Shown here: piece after piece, positions 1-7,121 of the stretch
Layout of the letters: each line of letters begins with the position of its first letter
How positions within the stretch are numbered: position 1 is the stretch's first letter
Origin: Pirellulales bacterium
GTDB taxonomy: Bacteria > Planctomycetota > Planctomycetia > Pirellulales > JALHLM01
Length of the DNA stretch: 11,670 bases
NCBI GenBank assembly: GCA_022844585.1
Contig: JALHLM010000147.1
Span: forward strand, 1 to 11,670
Direction: 5' to 3'
Made by a program: the position numbers and the translations under genes
Notes under the pieces: model-generated
The model's database searches: none
What the model saw: the letters and a program-made list of their open reading frames with translations, nothing else
Told to the model about the DNA's origin: nothing

Positions 1-219
1 CGCCAAGTTCGCGCTCGTCGGAATGTCCCCCAGTGAACCCCACACGCTCGTGGACGTGTCATAGACCTCGAACGGTTGCGAACCGGGATCGATCGACGTC
101 CGGTAGACCAGACCGCTGAGTACCCGCCGTTCTTCCAGGCGCTCGAAATTCAGACGAGCCCGGCGAGGTTGACGGCTTGGGGCGGATCGTCGGCGACGCG
201 GGGATTGCAGACGGGACAT
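1..219 (-). CDS. LEPR-XLL-type secreted/surface protein, N-terminal part (cut by window edge)
   Basis: Reading from an ATG at 219 down to base 1 gives 73 uninterrupted codons that run off the window, so only the N-terminus is visible. Residues 1-22 are very basic, with runs of Arg. They are followed by LNFERLEERRVLSG at residues 23-36. This matches the N-terminal 'LEPR-XLL' type motif known from many large planctomycete secreted or surface proteins, where it probably serves export or anchoring; that role is not settled. A good ribosome site, TAGGAG, lies 6 nt upstream of the ATG (226-231 on the plus strand) and fixes the start. The following residues (LVYRTSIDPGSQPFEVYDTS) look like the beginning of an extracellular beta-rich domain, but its function cannot be told. 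The family assignment rests on the motif; the rest of the protein is unseen. Confidence 0.82.
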   Translation of the reverse strand, partial: MSRLQSPRRRRSAPSRQPRRARLNFERLEERRVLSGLVYRTSIDPGSQPFEVYDTSTSVWGSLGDIPTSANLA

Positions 220-1254
220 GGTGAGCTCCTACCCTGGGTTAAGACCTGGTGCAGGCAACGGCGCCGTGCAAAGCGCAACTGAAAGTGAAACACCTGAATA
301 GGCATTCAATATGAGGAGTGTGGACGATGGCTTCGTCTAAACGCCGCCACTAATCCTTGAAGCGGATGAAGAGCTCTCGCGGAGCGCGCGAAAGAAAAAA
401 GTTTTTCGAGAACCGCCAGGTCAATGCTCTATGTCAATTCTGGCATCTGTCTCGCTTTGGAACTGGCAAGCACCAGTTGGCGCTACTCGCGACTTGTTGA
501 AACGCATAGTCATCGTGGCGTCTAAAGGGCGGACCAGCCACGCCTGCTTGCGGAGTAGCGGCAAGGAACGAATAATGACACGGCACTTTGAATCGCGTTG
601 GCCTGCGGCCGTGCGTCCCGTTGGCGTTCGACGATTCGCACTCATTCGCCGTTAGCTTCACAAAAGACCATCTTCACGCTCTGGTTCATTCGGCGATTGG
701 CTACGCAACGCCAGCCGACGGCTGGCCGTGCGCGAGAGGCGGTCTTTGGTCGCACGGATTCGGAAATTCAGTGGAGCGAGAGCAACGAACGATGCGGCGC
801 AGCGATCGACATCAGCACTTCGCCGGCGAATTGGTTTCCAAAGAAGGGCGAGTTTTATTTACGCGGGCCGGCATAGAGGCCTCGGGGAAGCATGAACGCG
901 ATGATGCGCGGCGGCGACAGCCGCTCATAAACTTCTTAAGGATTGAACTATCGACAATCCTGAAACCTGCTGGTGACCCCAGCGCAAAACGCCATTTCAC
1001 GCTGAACCAGGACAATTGTCATTTGTCATTGCCGAAAGTCGACTTTTTGCCACAACTGCGTTGCTTTTTTGCCACGTCAAGACATTACAGCGTGTGAGCC
1101 ATCGATTGTGGGTTAGTCACCCGGCGCTTCCCAATTCACTTTTCTGCTGTACCACGTGCGTCGGGGACAAAAAAGGAACGCCGCAGGGATATTTTCGTCG
1201 TCGCTGGCGCGTAGTTCGCCCTTCTCTCGCGCCTCAGTCCGTGTCTTCTCCTAC
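220..1254. other. Long stretch without a recognisable gene
   Basis: Just over 1 kb in which I recognise no protein, RNA gene or insertion sequence. Part of it (220 to about 420) must hold the promoter region of the leftward gene starting at 219. A short inverted repeat, TGAATAGGCATTCA, lies at 295-308, and a perfect 10-bp palindrome, GACAATTGTC, lies at 1011-1020. Two near-identical copies of CTTTTTTGCCAC occur at 1043-1053 and 1064-1075. Several frames stay open for 70 to 170 codons on both strands, but none gives a protein with a recognisable motif, a signal peptide or a ribosome site. The stretch may be old, decayed coding sequence like the region to its right. Confidence 0.5.
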
Positions 1255-1587
1255 CTGAGGACCATAACCTTGCGCGCCCTGATTCTTGTCGTCGCGATTT
1301 TCGGACTTCTCGAATTCGCAGGTTTGGATGTGATGCGGTCGAGTGCTCTGACCGCGGACCGGACTGTGGCGGGCTGATACTATCTTCGGAATCAAACGCA
1401 GATATTCTATCAACGGGCACACTTGAAGAGCCATGCCCGGGTTGCTGACATGCAATTCGACAACTGGCCGACGGCAACGGACTCTACTCCCGAGATCGAG
1501 AGACTAGCTGGTCGCTATTATTTGCGGAATCACACCAACAATTTTTACCGCCGGGCGGCGTCCAAGCGGCACAGGTCGATTTCCTAG
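1255..1587 (+). pseudogene. Possible decayed small membrane-protein gene with an internal repeat
   Basis: In one frame a hydrophobic segment of about 20 residues (RALILVVAIFGLLEFAGLDV) is followed by a stop (TGA, 1375-1377). The same frame then stays open for 69 codons to TAG at 1585-1587. The part after the stop contains two copies of a short motif 46 codons apart: YYLRNQTQIFYQRA (from 1378) and YYLRNHTNNFYRRA (from 1516). Many of the base differences between copies fall in third codon positions. An N-terminal membrane helix followed by an aromatic/Arg-rich tail resembles small single-pass proteins common in planctomycetes, which I recall only as a general pattern. No ATG sits where a start is expected; CTG at 1255 or TTG at 1270 would be needed. 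I read it as a gene inactivated by a nonsense codon, with low certainty. Confidence 0.35.
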
Positions 1588-1605
1588 CTCACCGCTTCAA
1601 CGCTC

Positions 1606-1651
1606 AAAAACTGCAACGCCTTCAAGACCTCAGGTGGCCTTGACGGCGTTG
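1606..1651 (-). terminator. Rho-independent terminator-like hairpin downstream of the porin fragment
   Basis: CAACGCC (1614-1620) pairs with GGCGTTG (1645-1651). One mismatch follows, then TCAAG (1622-1626) pairs with CTTGA (1639-1643), closing a loop of 12 nt. Read on the minus strand, the stem is followed after CAG by TTTTT (1606-1610). The hairpin begins about 40 nt past the porin stop codon at 1693, where the terminator of that gene would be expected. It therefore appears to be a retained piece of the original porin transcription unit. Confidence 0.55.
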
Positions 1652-1692
1652 TCATACGTCATGCCTGTAATCGGCGCGTGCGAGTGGCGCGA

Positions 1693-2203
1693 CTACAGCT
1701 CGATCCCGAAGCGGCCGCCGGCATCCAGCGCATCCGGCAGCGTGCCGCTTGGGTGTTCGATGTAGTGCATGGCCGGTTGAACGATCAGCTTTCCCGTCAC
1801 ATGAATGTTGTAGCACAACTCGTTCGCTTGCACTGTCTCACGACCGACGAGCTCCTCGCTAAACTCCGTCCAAGAGCAACCCAGTCCGAGCATGTCACTG
1901 TCGCGGCGTGGAAGCAGCCCGCGATACACGAGCCCTGTCGCAAAATGATTTCCGACCGTATTCCGGTCGTTGGGCGCGTAACTGTAAATGACGAACGCGC
2001 CGAGGCCCTGGTCGGAGTTTGCCGCCTCGTTCACGAGAAGCTGATCCCAACCGAAGTAGAACCCGTGGTTTCCGTGGAACGTGTCGGGGCCAACTACGGC
2101 GTCGTGGGAACCGCTCTTATTCCAGGCGCCTGACTGAAGATCGCCTGGACGGCCGCAAAGGGAATAGTGGTACTTCAGTTGGCCAACGCTGTAGACCTTG
2201 CCC
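1693..2203 (-). pseudogene. OprB-type carbohydrate-selective porin, C-terminal fragment
   Basis: The minus strand encodes about 170 residues ending at TAG (1693-1695). They read like the last strands of an OprB-family outer-membrane porin, which lets sugars into the periplasm. Diagnostic stretches in order are KVYSVGQLKYHYSL, GRPGDLQSGAWNKSG, HGFYFGWDQLLV, DQGLGAFVIYSYAPNDRNT, NHFATGLVYRGLLPRRDSD and VQPAMHYIEHPSGTLPDALD, closing with GGRFGIEL. This is the alternating aromatic pattern of beta-barrel strands plus the family's NPGG-like end. OprB proteins usually have 400 or more residues, so over half, including the signal peptide, is missing. The minus-strand frame stays open beyond 2203, but from there the plus strand encodes other recognisable proteins, so I end the fragment there. 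No start codon or promoter remains. The family call is from memory of the pattern. Confidence 0.72.
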
Positions 2204-2337
2204 GCCGCTTTCGAACGGATGGTGGTGACCGGTCCGGCGCGATTCGACAAATATCTCCAGGGTGACAAGTCGGCGCTGACGGACGGCGAAAAGCGTGGTT
2301 TGATCCACTTCACCACGACGGCGTCCTGCTCGGATTG
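2201..2337 (+). pseudogene. Di-heme cytochrome c peroxidase-like (CCP/MauG) internal fragment
   Basis: In the plus-strand frame that includes 2201, about 45 codons read PAAFERMVVTGPARFDKYL, then QGDKSALTDGEKRGL, IHFTTTASCSD, then a stop. This closely follows the conserved stretch of bacterial di-heme cytochrome c peroxidases that precedes the second heme site: 'AAFERxLVTxxxxFDxYLxGDxxALTxxExRGLxLF...CxxCH'. The expected heme motif is broken: Cys-Ser-Asp is followed by TGA instead of Cys-His. The piece has no start and is only a small part of the usual 300 to 400 residues. It lies between the porin fragment (opposite strand) and the kinase remnant, whose sequence begins within the last codons here. 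I infer a relic left by rearrangement. The family assignment is by pattern memory over a short stretch. Confidence 0.62.
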
Positions 2338-3799
2338 AGCGTCACGATTACGCCGCTCATCGGCGCCACGATCGCAAAGCAGGTCCGCGCCACGCTGGGC
2401 GCGCTCGAGCAAGTGGCTCCTGGCGAACTTACCGCTCGATTGAACATCGACACGCGCGACGAGTATGGCAGCATCGCGGGCTCTTTGAATACGGCGATTC
2501 AGGCGGCGTCCAATACGCTCGACGCCCTGGCGGTTCGCAATCGCGATGCCAAAATGCAGTTGGACGCAGTCGAGCAAGGTTTCTTTACAATTGACCGCCG
2601 TGGTGTCATGAGCGATGAGCGTTCCGGCGCCGTGGATCGAATGCTGGTGACGCCCCAGGCAGGGCAGACGCTGTTTGACTTTGTTCGACCCTTCGACTCC
2701 AGAGTTGCCGATTGGTTGGAATTGCGACTGGACGAGGTGTTCGCGGAAATCATGCCGGTGGAAGTGACCATCGATCAACTGCCATCGAGACTCACCGCCA
2801 ATGGACGCACGATTGAGATCAAGTACACGCCGGTGCGCATCGAAGGCGAACTGCGAAAGCTGGCCGTGGTCCTGAGCGTTATTACTGCGGTCGTCGAACA
2901 AGACCGCCTCGAATCGGAGCAGCGCGAAATGATGGCGCTCGTGCAGCGCATCGTTCAGGACAAGTCCGGCTTCCTCGAGTTCTTCAGTGAAATGGAGGAG
3001 ATCGTCGAGGCGCTGCGCAATCACGTCAACGAAGATCTCACGGAGACGAAACGCCGCATCCATACGCTCAAGGGCAACGCGGGCATTTACGGCCTCGAAC
3101 GCGTCGCCGCCGGATGTCATGACATTGAAGACCACCTTGCCGAGACCGGAGAAATAACTGCTGGACAACGCTGTTCGGCCGGTGGGCCGCGGTGCGGGGC
3201 AACGTGCGCCGTATCATCGGCGAACGCCTAGGCGGAATCTCGCTCAGCACGGAAGAGCATGCCGGGATGTTGGCCGACCAGTCCCGCGACGAACGCGCCA
3301 TCCGTTTGGCCTCGTGGCGATTGGAACCGACGTCCGCTCGGCTGGCGCGAATCGCCGAACAGGCTCGCCCCCTCGCGGCTCGTCTCGGCAAAGGCCAGAT
3401 CCTTGTCAAAACGCGGCACGGCAGCCGGCGGCTCGAATCGGACCGTTGGTCCGATTTCTCGTCGTCCTTCGTCCACGTGTTGCGAATCGCTGTCGACCAT
3501 GGACTCGAGTCGGCGGAGGATCGGCGACTCGAGCGTAAAACGCCCGATGGCGCGATCCATCTCGCCACGGAGATTGTCGGCAGGCAATTCGTCATCAGCA
3601 TCGCGGACGATGGGCGCGGCATTGCCTGGGACCGCGTCGCCGACCTGGCTCGCCAGAATTGACTTCCCGCCAATGGACATGAGGACTTGGTCGAGGCCTT
3701 GTTTGTCGATGGCCTCAGCACCACGCGGCACGTTTCCAATACCGGCGGTCGAGGCGTGGGCATGGGGGCGATTCGCGCCGCGCGCGCCAAACTGGGGGG
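2335..3799 (+). pseudogene. CheA-like sensor histidine kinase (HAMP-PAS-like-Hpt-HATPase), broken
   Basis: The first frame gives, counting from TTG at 2335, the end of a membrane helix (LGLSVTITPLIG), a HAMP linker (residues 12-60), a PAS-like region (about 72-190), and an Hpt phosphotransfer domain with RIHTLKGNAG, where His243 would accept phosphate. Around 3165-3175 the frame shifts; the continuing frame reads LFGRWAAVRGNVRRIIGERL and then an ATPase domain. That domain shows an N box (HVLRIAVDHGLE), a G1 box (ADDGRGIAW) and a G2 box (GGRGVGMGAIRAA). A stop TGA at 3660-3662 splits it between RQN and LPANGHEDL; TGA for GGA would be a single change. The N-box Asn that binds Mg-ATP is Ile. The sensor half, helix start and any CheW-like end are absent. 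Such kinases signal from the inner membrane to response regulators; this copy cannot be functional as read. Confidence 0.82.
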
Positions 3800-3802
3800 A
3801 AG

Positions 3803-4538
3803 TGGTACGTGCTCGACACCTCGCGCGACGCGCGGGTGTGGACCAGTCAACCGCGACTTCACCGTTTGGGAAGCCAGGGCGCGCGAGGCGGTCGTCCGCG
3901 CACGCGCGTTCGAGCGAAGCAAAAGCCACTGTCGGTTAGTGAAGTGCTGGAACAAATTCCTCACACCGCTTGGAGACGATTCAGCGCGGGCCAAGGAAGC
4001 CAAGGGCCGCGCGTGTACGAATACGTGGAGCTGACCGTGTGGTTCTCGGAGGAAGGTTCGCCAGCGGCGCCAGCGGAGCGGTTGTTGGTGCGGCGTTCGC
4101 TCGGACAAGACGCCGAGATCAAGGTGCGGCGCAGCAACGCTCCGGCGAAGATTCCACTTGCCAAACTCGCCCAAGTGGGCGGAAGTCGCTGGACCATCGA
4201 GGAGGATTTTCAATGTGCGAAGGGCGAATGCGGGCTGGATGAATATGAAACGCGCGGCTGGCACGGTTGGCGCCATCACACGGCCTTGAGCATGCTGGCG
4301 CTGTGTTTCCTCGCTCAACAACAGGAGCGGTTGGGGGAAAAAAGAACCCCAGATGACGGTGCCCGAAGTTCGAGCCCTGCTCCGGCACTTACTCGACGTT
4401 CGCCGCTGGAACGAACCAGAAATCCTCGCCTGGTCCGCCAGGCGACAAACGCGTAACCAAATCGCCGCCCAATGCCACGCCAAACGACGCAAAGCGGCCC
4501 GGCGGAGAAGGAAAACGAAAGGGGCGCTGTCGTACTAA
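3803..4538 (+). pseudogene. IS701-family transposase remnant (C-terminal part, frameshifted)
   Basis: The reading starts abruptly as WYVLDTSRDARVW, with no start codon of its own, right after the kinase G2 region. It continues with GGRPRTRV, WRRFSAGQGSQGPRVYEY, LLVRRSLGQ, then SRWTIEEDFQCAKGE-CGLDEYETRGWHGWRHH and a hydrophobic LSMLALCFLAQQ. This is the C-terminal half of a DDE transposase of the IS701 type, including the region carrying the last acidic catalytic residue. Near 4333-4343 (five G then six A) the frame moves by +1. The end of the protein then continues as MTVPEVRALLRHLLDVRRW with a basic tail to TAA at 4536-4538. Removing one base of the run restores a continuous protein. The N-terminal half and left end are missing, and I found no terminal inverted repeats, so the element is dead. 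It stops 25 nt short of the GH39 stop codon. Confidence 0.83.
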
Positions 4539-4563
4539 CAACTACGCGAAAACTTGCATCCGC

Positions 4564-6240
4564 TCAATCCGGCCATTCGAGCACCAGCAGTGAGACTGCC
4601 TGGCGGGGCAATAGGAAACTCAACTTGGCTTGGCCGTTTTCGACGGCTACCTGAGCTGGTTTTGCCAGCGTCGCCAGTTGTCCCGCCGCAAGCAGCTTTT
4701 CATATTCCGATGACGTGGGGGTCTGAGGAGAGCCCATCCGTTGCCAGGCGGCAAATGCGTTACTGTGTTCTTGGTCGATTCGGTAATGCGTCAGTAGCGC
4801 CGAATTGGCGCGCAAGGGCAGGCCAGCCAAGGCCAACTCGACGTTGGCGCTCGGGCCTGGTACGTCGTCGTCATGGTAATGCCAAACCATGACGCACAAT
4901 CGATTGCGATTGAGCGTGGCCAGCGCCGCCACGTCGGGCTGTTCGCGCACACCTGTTTCGAGCAGGCGATCCAGTGGCACGGCGTGATCGCTGTGGACAT
5001 CCAGCGCTGCGCCGCTCATCTTACTGAACATCCGGAACACGTTGAGAACGGGCTTTTCCACGCCATTGGTCGCCAACGAGCGAAAGCCGGCGAAATAGGG
5101 CTGGTCCTCGAATTCAAAAGCCCAGGTGAGTGCGCCATCCAGATTGATGCCGTGCTTCTCGGCCAGTTGATGTTTGCGCGCAAAACTGGCCGCCGTGTAG
5201 CTCGAATACATCGTGCCGTTGCGATAGGCGAGCTGTGGGCCCTGGCAGGCGGCGCAGCCTTCAGGATCGGACTCGCCGATGACGATCGGCTTGTCGTTCA
5301 ATTCAGCGAACGAGGCCACCAGGCGGAATCCTTCGTCGATCGTTCGCAACTGATTGGAGATGCCCATCCGCACGTGCCCGTCAACGTGCGTCGGTGCGCC
5401 CTTCGCATGAAACGACACAAAATCGAGCGGCGTGCCGGTCTCGCCCGTCGCATAGTTCCTGCCTCGCAGGCAATGTTCCAAGAACTGCCGCGTGAACTCA
5501 CCCCCGCTTCCGGCCGTGTCCGCGCCGCCGACTTTGGCGCTGGGCAAAGCGCGGCGCACGGCATCGATGGCAAAATCGTGCAGCTTGAGAAACTCTTCCG
5601 GAGTCCCGCGCCAATAACCGATATTCGGTTCGTTCCACACCTGCCAATACCAGGTTTCCACTTCTTCGCGCCCATAGCGTTCGACGCAATGCGCTACCCA
5701 TTGATAGACCAGCTCGGCCCATTTTTCATAGTCCTGTGGCGGATAGGCCCAGCCGGTATAGATCTCCTCGTAGCGCGCCTGAGGCGACCAGCGATGTTGG
5801 TACGGCTCAGGCTTGATGGAGAGATCCTGGGGCATGAAACCGATTTGCGCGTACGGCCGCACGCCACGCTGCAAATAGGCGTCGAAGATGCGATCCAGGA
5901 TCGTCCAATCATAGACGGGAGCTCCGTCAGTGTCTTCGCGATAGACGCCGGTCGAACCCCATTTGAGCGCTGGCGTACCGTCGCCAGAGGTCAGTAGATT
6001 GTGCGCTCGGAAGTACACCTGTTGCGGACGCAATTCACCGAGCTGAGCCAACAGGGTTGTGCCATGCTTCATATACGCGTAATTCGGCTCGTCGGCGCCG
6101 AAGAACCGCCAGATGGGCTTGAGCTCGCCGTGCGACTTGGCGGTGTCAACCTGAATGGAAACCGGAAAGGATTCTGCGGCGTTGCTTTCGCGCACCGTCA
6201 GACTGCCCACCACGAGTACTAGCAATAGAATGCGTGTCAT
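4564..6240 (-). CDS. Secreted GH39-like glycoside hydrolase (probable beta-xylosidase)
   Basis: The chosen start is ATG at 6240, giving 558 residues. The frame is open further upstream, but that part is Ser/Arg-rich and not protein-like. From 6240 the protein begins with a clear signal peptide, MTRILLLVLVVGSLTVRESNA|A, so it is exported. The (beta/alpha)8 barrel shows WYWQVWNEPNIGYW, with Glu204 as the general acid/base of clan A, and KPIVIGESDPEG, where Glu323 is the likely nucleophile. A beta-rich C-terminal part follows from about residue 400. This layout fits GH39, whose members remove xylose from xylo-oligosaccharides, although other activities exist in the family. Two cysteines (CAAC, 329-332) directly follow the nucleophile strand, which is unusual. 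Only a weak AGG lies upstream. It is divergent from the MarR gene and shares its intergenic space. The substrate is inferred from the family and the GH10 neighbour. Confidence 0.85.
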   Translation of the reverse strand: MTRILLLVLVVGSLTVRESNAAESFPVSIQVDTAKSHGELKPIWRFFGADEPNYAYMKHGTTLLAQLGELRPQQVYFRAHNLLTSGDGTPALKWGSTGVYREDTDGAPVYDWTILDRIFDAYLQRGVRPYAQIGFMPQDLSIKPEPYQHRWSPQARYEEIYTGWAYPPQDYEKWAELVYQWVAHCVERYGREEVETWYWQVWNEPNIGYWRGTPEEFLKLHDFAIDAVRRALPSAKVGGADTAGSGGEFTRQFLEHCLRGRNYATGETGTPLDFVSFHAKGAPTHVDGHVRMGISNQLRTIDEGFRLVASFAELNDKPIVIGESDPEGCAACQGPQLAYRNGTMYSSYTAASFARKHQLAEKHGINLDGALTWAFEFEDQPYFAGFRSLATNGVEKPVLNVFRMFSKMSGAALDVHSDHAVPLDRLLETGVREQPDVAALATLNRNRLCVMVWHYHDDDVPGPSANVELALAGLPLRANSALLTHYRIDQEHSNAFAAWQRMGSPQTPTSSEYEKLLAAGQLATLAKPAQVAVENGQAKLSFLLPRQAVSLLVLEWPD

Positions 6241-6438
6241 GATCGACGGAAACCTGATTGGGAACAAATGGTACGTGGTGCTGACATTGATCGCAGATGA
6301 TTCTAACGGTACAGGCGGCCTGATGCGATAAGGGGCGGCGGACTTCCCGCGAGGGAGAGTTGCTACGCGAAGGTGGCCGCAACTCAGGGAGCTAGCGCTG
6401 GCGGATTCAGAAACGCTTCGAGGCGCCCGTCCTCGAAC

Positions 6439-6467
6439 TTGCAATTCGCCCGCCACGTCGCCATATT
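6439..6467 (+). promoter_or_regulatory. Putative sigma-70-like promoter of the MarR gene
   Basis: TTGCAA (6439-6444) and CATATT (6462-6467) are separated by 17 nt. Each hexamer matches 4 of 6 consensus positions. Transcription would begin near 6474, some 30 to 40 nt before the start codon. The -35 element lies inside one arm of an inverted repeat (TTGCAATTC, 6439-6447; GAATTGCAA, 6503-6511), so a bound repressor could block it. This is a pattern match only. Confidence 0.3.
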
Positions 6468-6502
6468 CGGATGTTGAGCGTACACGCAAGACATTCGCCA
6501 GA

Positions 6503-6512
6503 GAATTGCAAT
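6503..6512. promoter_or_regulatory. Possible MarR operator (palindromic GAATTGCAAT)
   Basis: ATTGCAAT (6505-6512) is a perfect palindrome, and with the flanking GA it mirrors the TTGCAATTC copy at 6439-6447. The pair brackets the region where transcription of the MarR gene would start, as expected for autoregulation. MarR proteins commonly bind such AT-centred palindromes in their own promoter. No experimental motif is known to me for this protein. Confidence 0.25.
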
Positions 6513-6514
6513 CT

Positions 6515-6958
6515 GTGAATCAAAGCGATCTACCCATTGCGCTGCGTTCCGCCTACTTGGCGCTCCACCGCCGAACGGAGAAGCAGTTTGCGCCGCTGGG
6601 CGTGACTGCCGACCAGTTTGTCCTCTTGGCGACGCTCGCTCGAGGACATGCGCTGACCCAGCGGGAACTCGCCCGCCGCATGCCATCCGATCCCAGCACC
6701 GTCAGGGCGATGATCGTCTTACTGGAGAAACAAGGGCTGGTGAAAAGGGCGAGGCATCCGACCGATGCACGGGCAAGAACGGTTGCACTCACCGCCGCGG
6801 GACGACGGGCGTTTCAGAAGCTCTGGGCGGAGGGGGAGCCCATCCGGGCGCAAATGTACGGCGTATTGAAGCCCAACGAGGCGAAAACGTTGGTCAAACT
6901 GCTCACGCGCGTGGCTGAATCCTTGACTGTTGAAGCCCTGCCAGTCGACAACCCTTGA
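6515..6958 (+). CDS. MarR-family transcriptional regulator
   Basis: A winged helix-turn-helix protein of about 147 residues. The core TQRELARRMPSDPSTVRAMI is the HTH with its recognition helix. LLEKQGLVKRARHPTDARARTVALT is the wing with the family's hallmark D-x-R at its tip, and alpha-helical dimerisation segments lie at both ends (ALRSAYLALHRRTEKQF; LKPNEAKTLVKLLTRVAE). MarR dimers usually repress genes for efflux, stress or aromatic-compound handling and release DNA when a small ligand binds. I prefer GTG at 6515, because a TTG at 6506 in the same frame has the only upstream purine run (AGAGA) too close and lies inside a palindrome. The choice is uncertain. The gene diverges from the GH39 gene and converges with the SnoaL-like gene, so candidate targets are its own promoter and GH39. 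The ligand is unknown. Confidence 0.9.
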   Translation: MNQSDLPIALRSAYLALHRRTEKQFAPLGVTADQFVLLATLARGHALTQRELARRMPSDPSTVRAMIVLLEKQGLVKRARHPTDARARTVALTAAGRRAFQKLWAEGEPIRAQMYGVLKPNEAKTLVKLLTRVAESLTVEALPVDNP

Positions 6959-7121
6959 ACATTCCCGGTCGATCAGGAGGTTCACGGAAATGGCACGGAA
7001 GCGCGTGGCACGGACGTGAAGGTGAAGGTTGCTGAAGCGGCTCGTGCTGACATTTCGCCGAACTTGGTTTTCTCGCACTATCGGCGATCGATGCGACCGA
7101 GGCTCAATTGGTTGAGGCTGC

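Noticed and set aside
1043..1075. Two copies of CTTTTTTGCCAC, considered as a repeat array
   Set aside because: Only two copies with different T-run lengths and no further units; no CRISPR or iteron structure.
588..1097. Open frame of 169 codons on the plus strand
   Set aside because: No ribosome site, no motif, odd composition and overlapping open frames on both strands; most likely chance.
2204..3168. Minus-strand open frame continuing upstream of the porin fragment
   Set aside because: It is antisense to clear HAMP and Hpt coding on the plus strand; its sequence shows no family motif beyond the porin part.
4539..4563. Search for an IS701 terminal inverted repeat after the transposase
   Set aside because: The left end of the element is gone, so no matching repeat could be found in the window.
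4873..5997. Long plus-strand open frame of 374 codons
   Set aside because: It lies wholly antisense to the GH39 gene, which has a signal peptide and catalytic motifs.
6241..6489. N-terminal extension of the GH39 gene by 83 codons
   Set aside because: The extension is not protein-like, and the ATG at 6240 begins a clean signal peptide.
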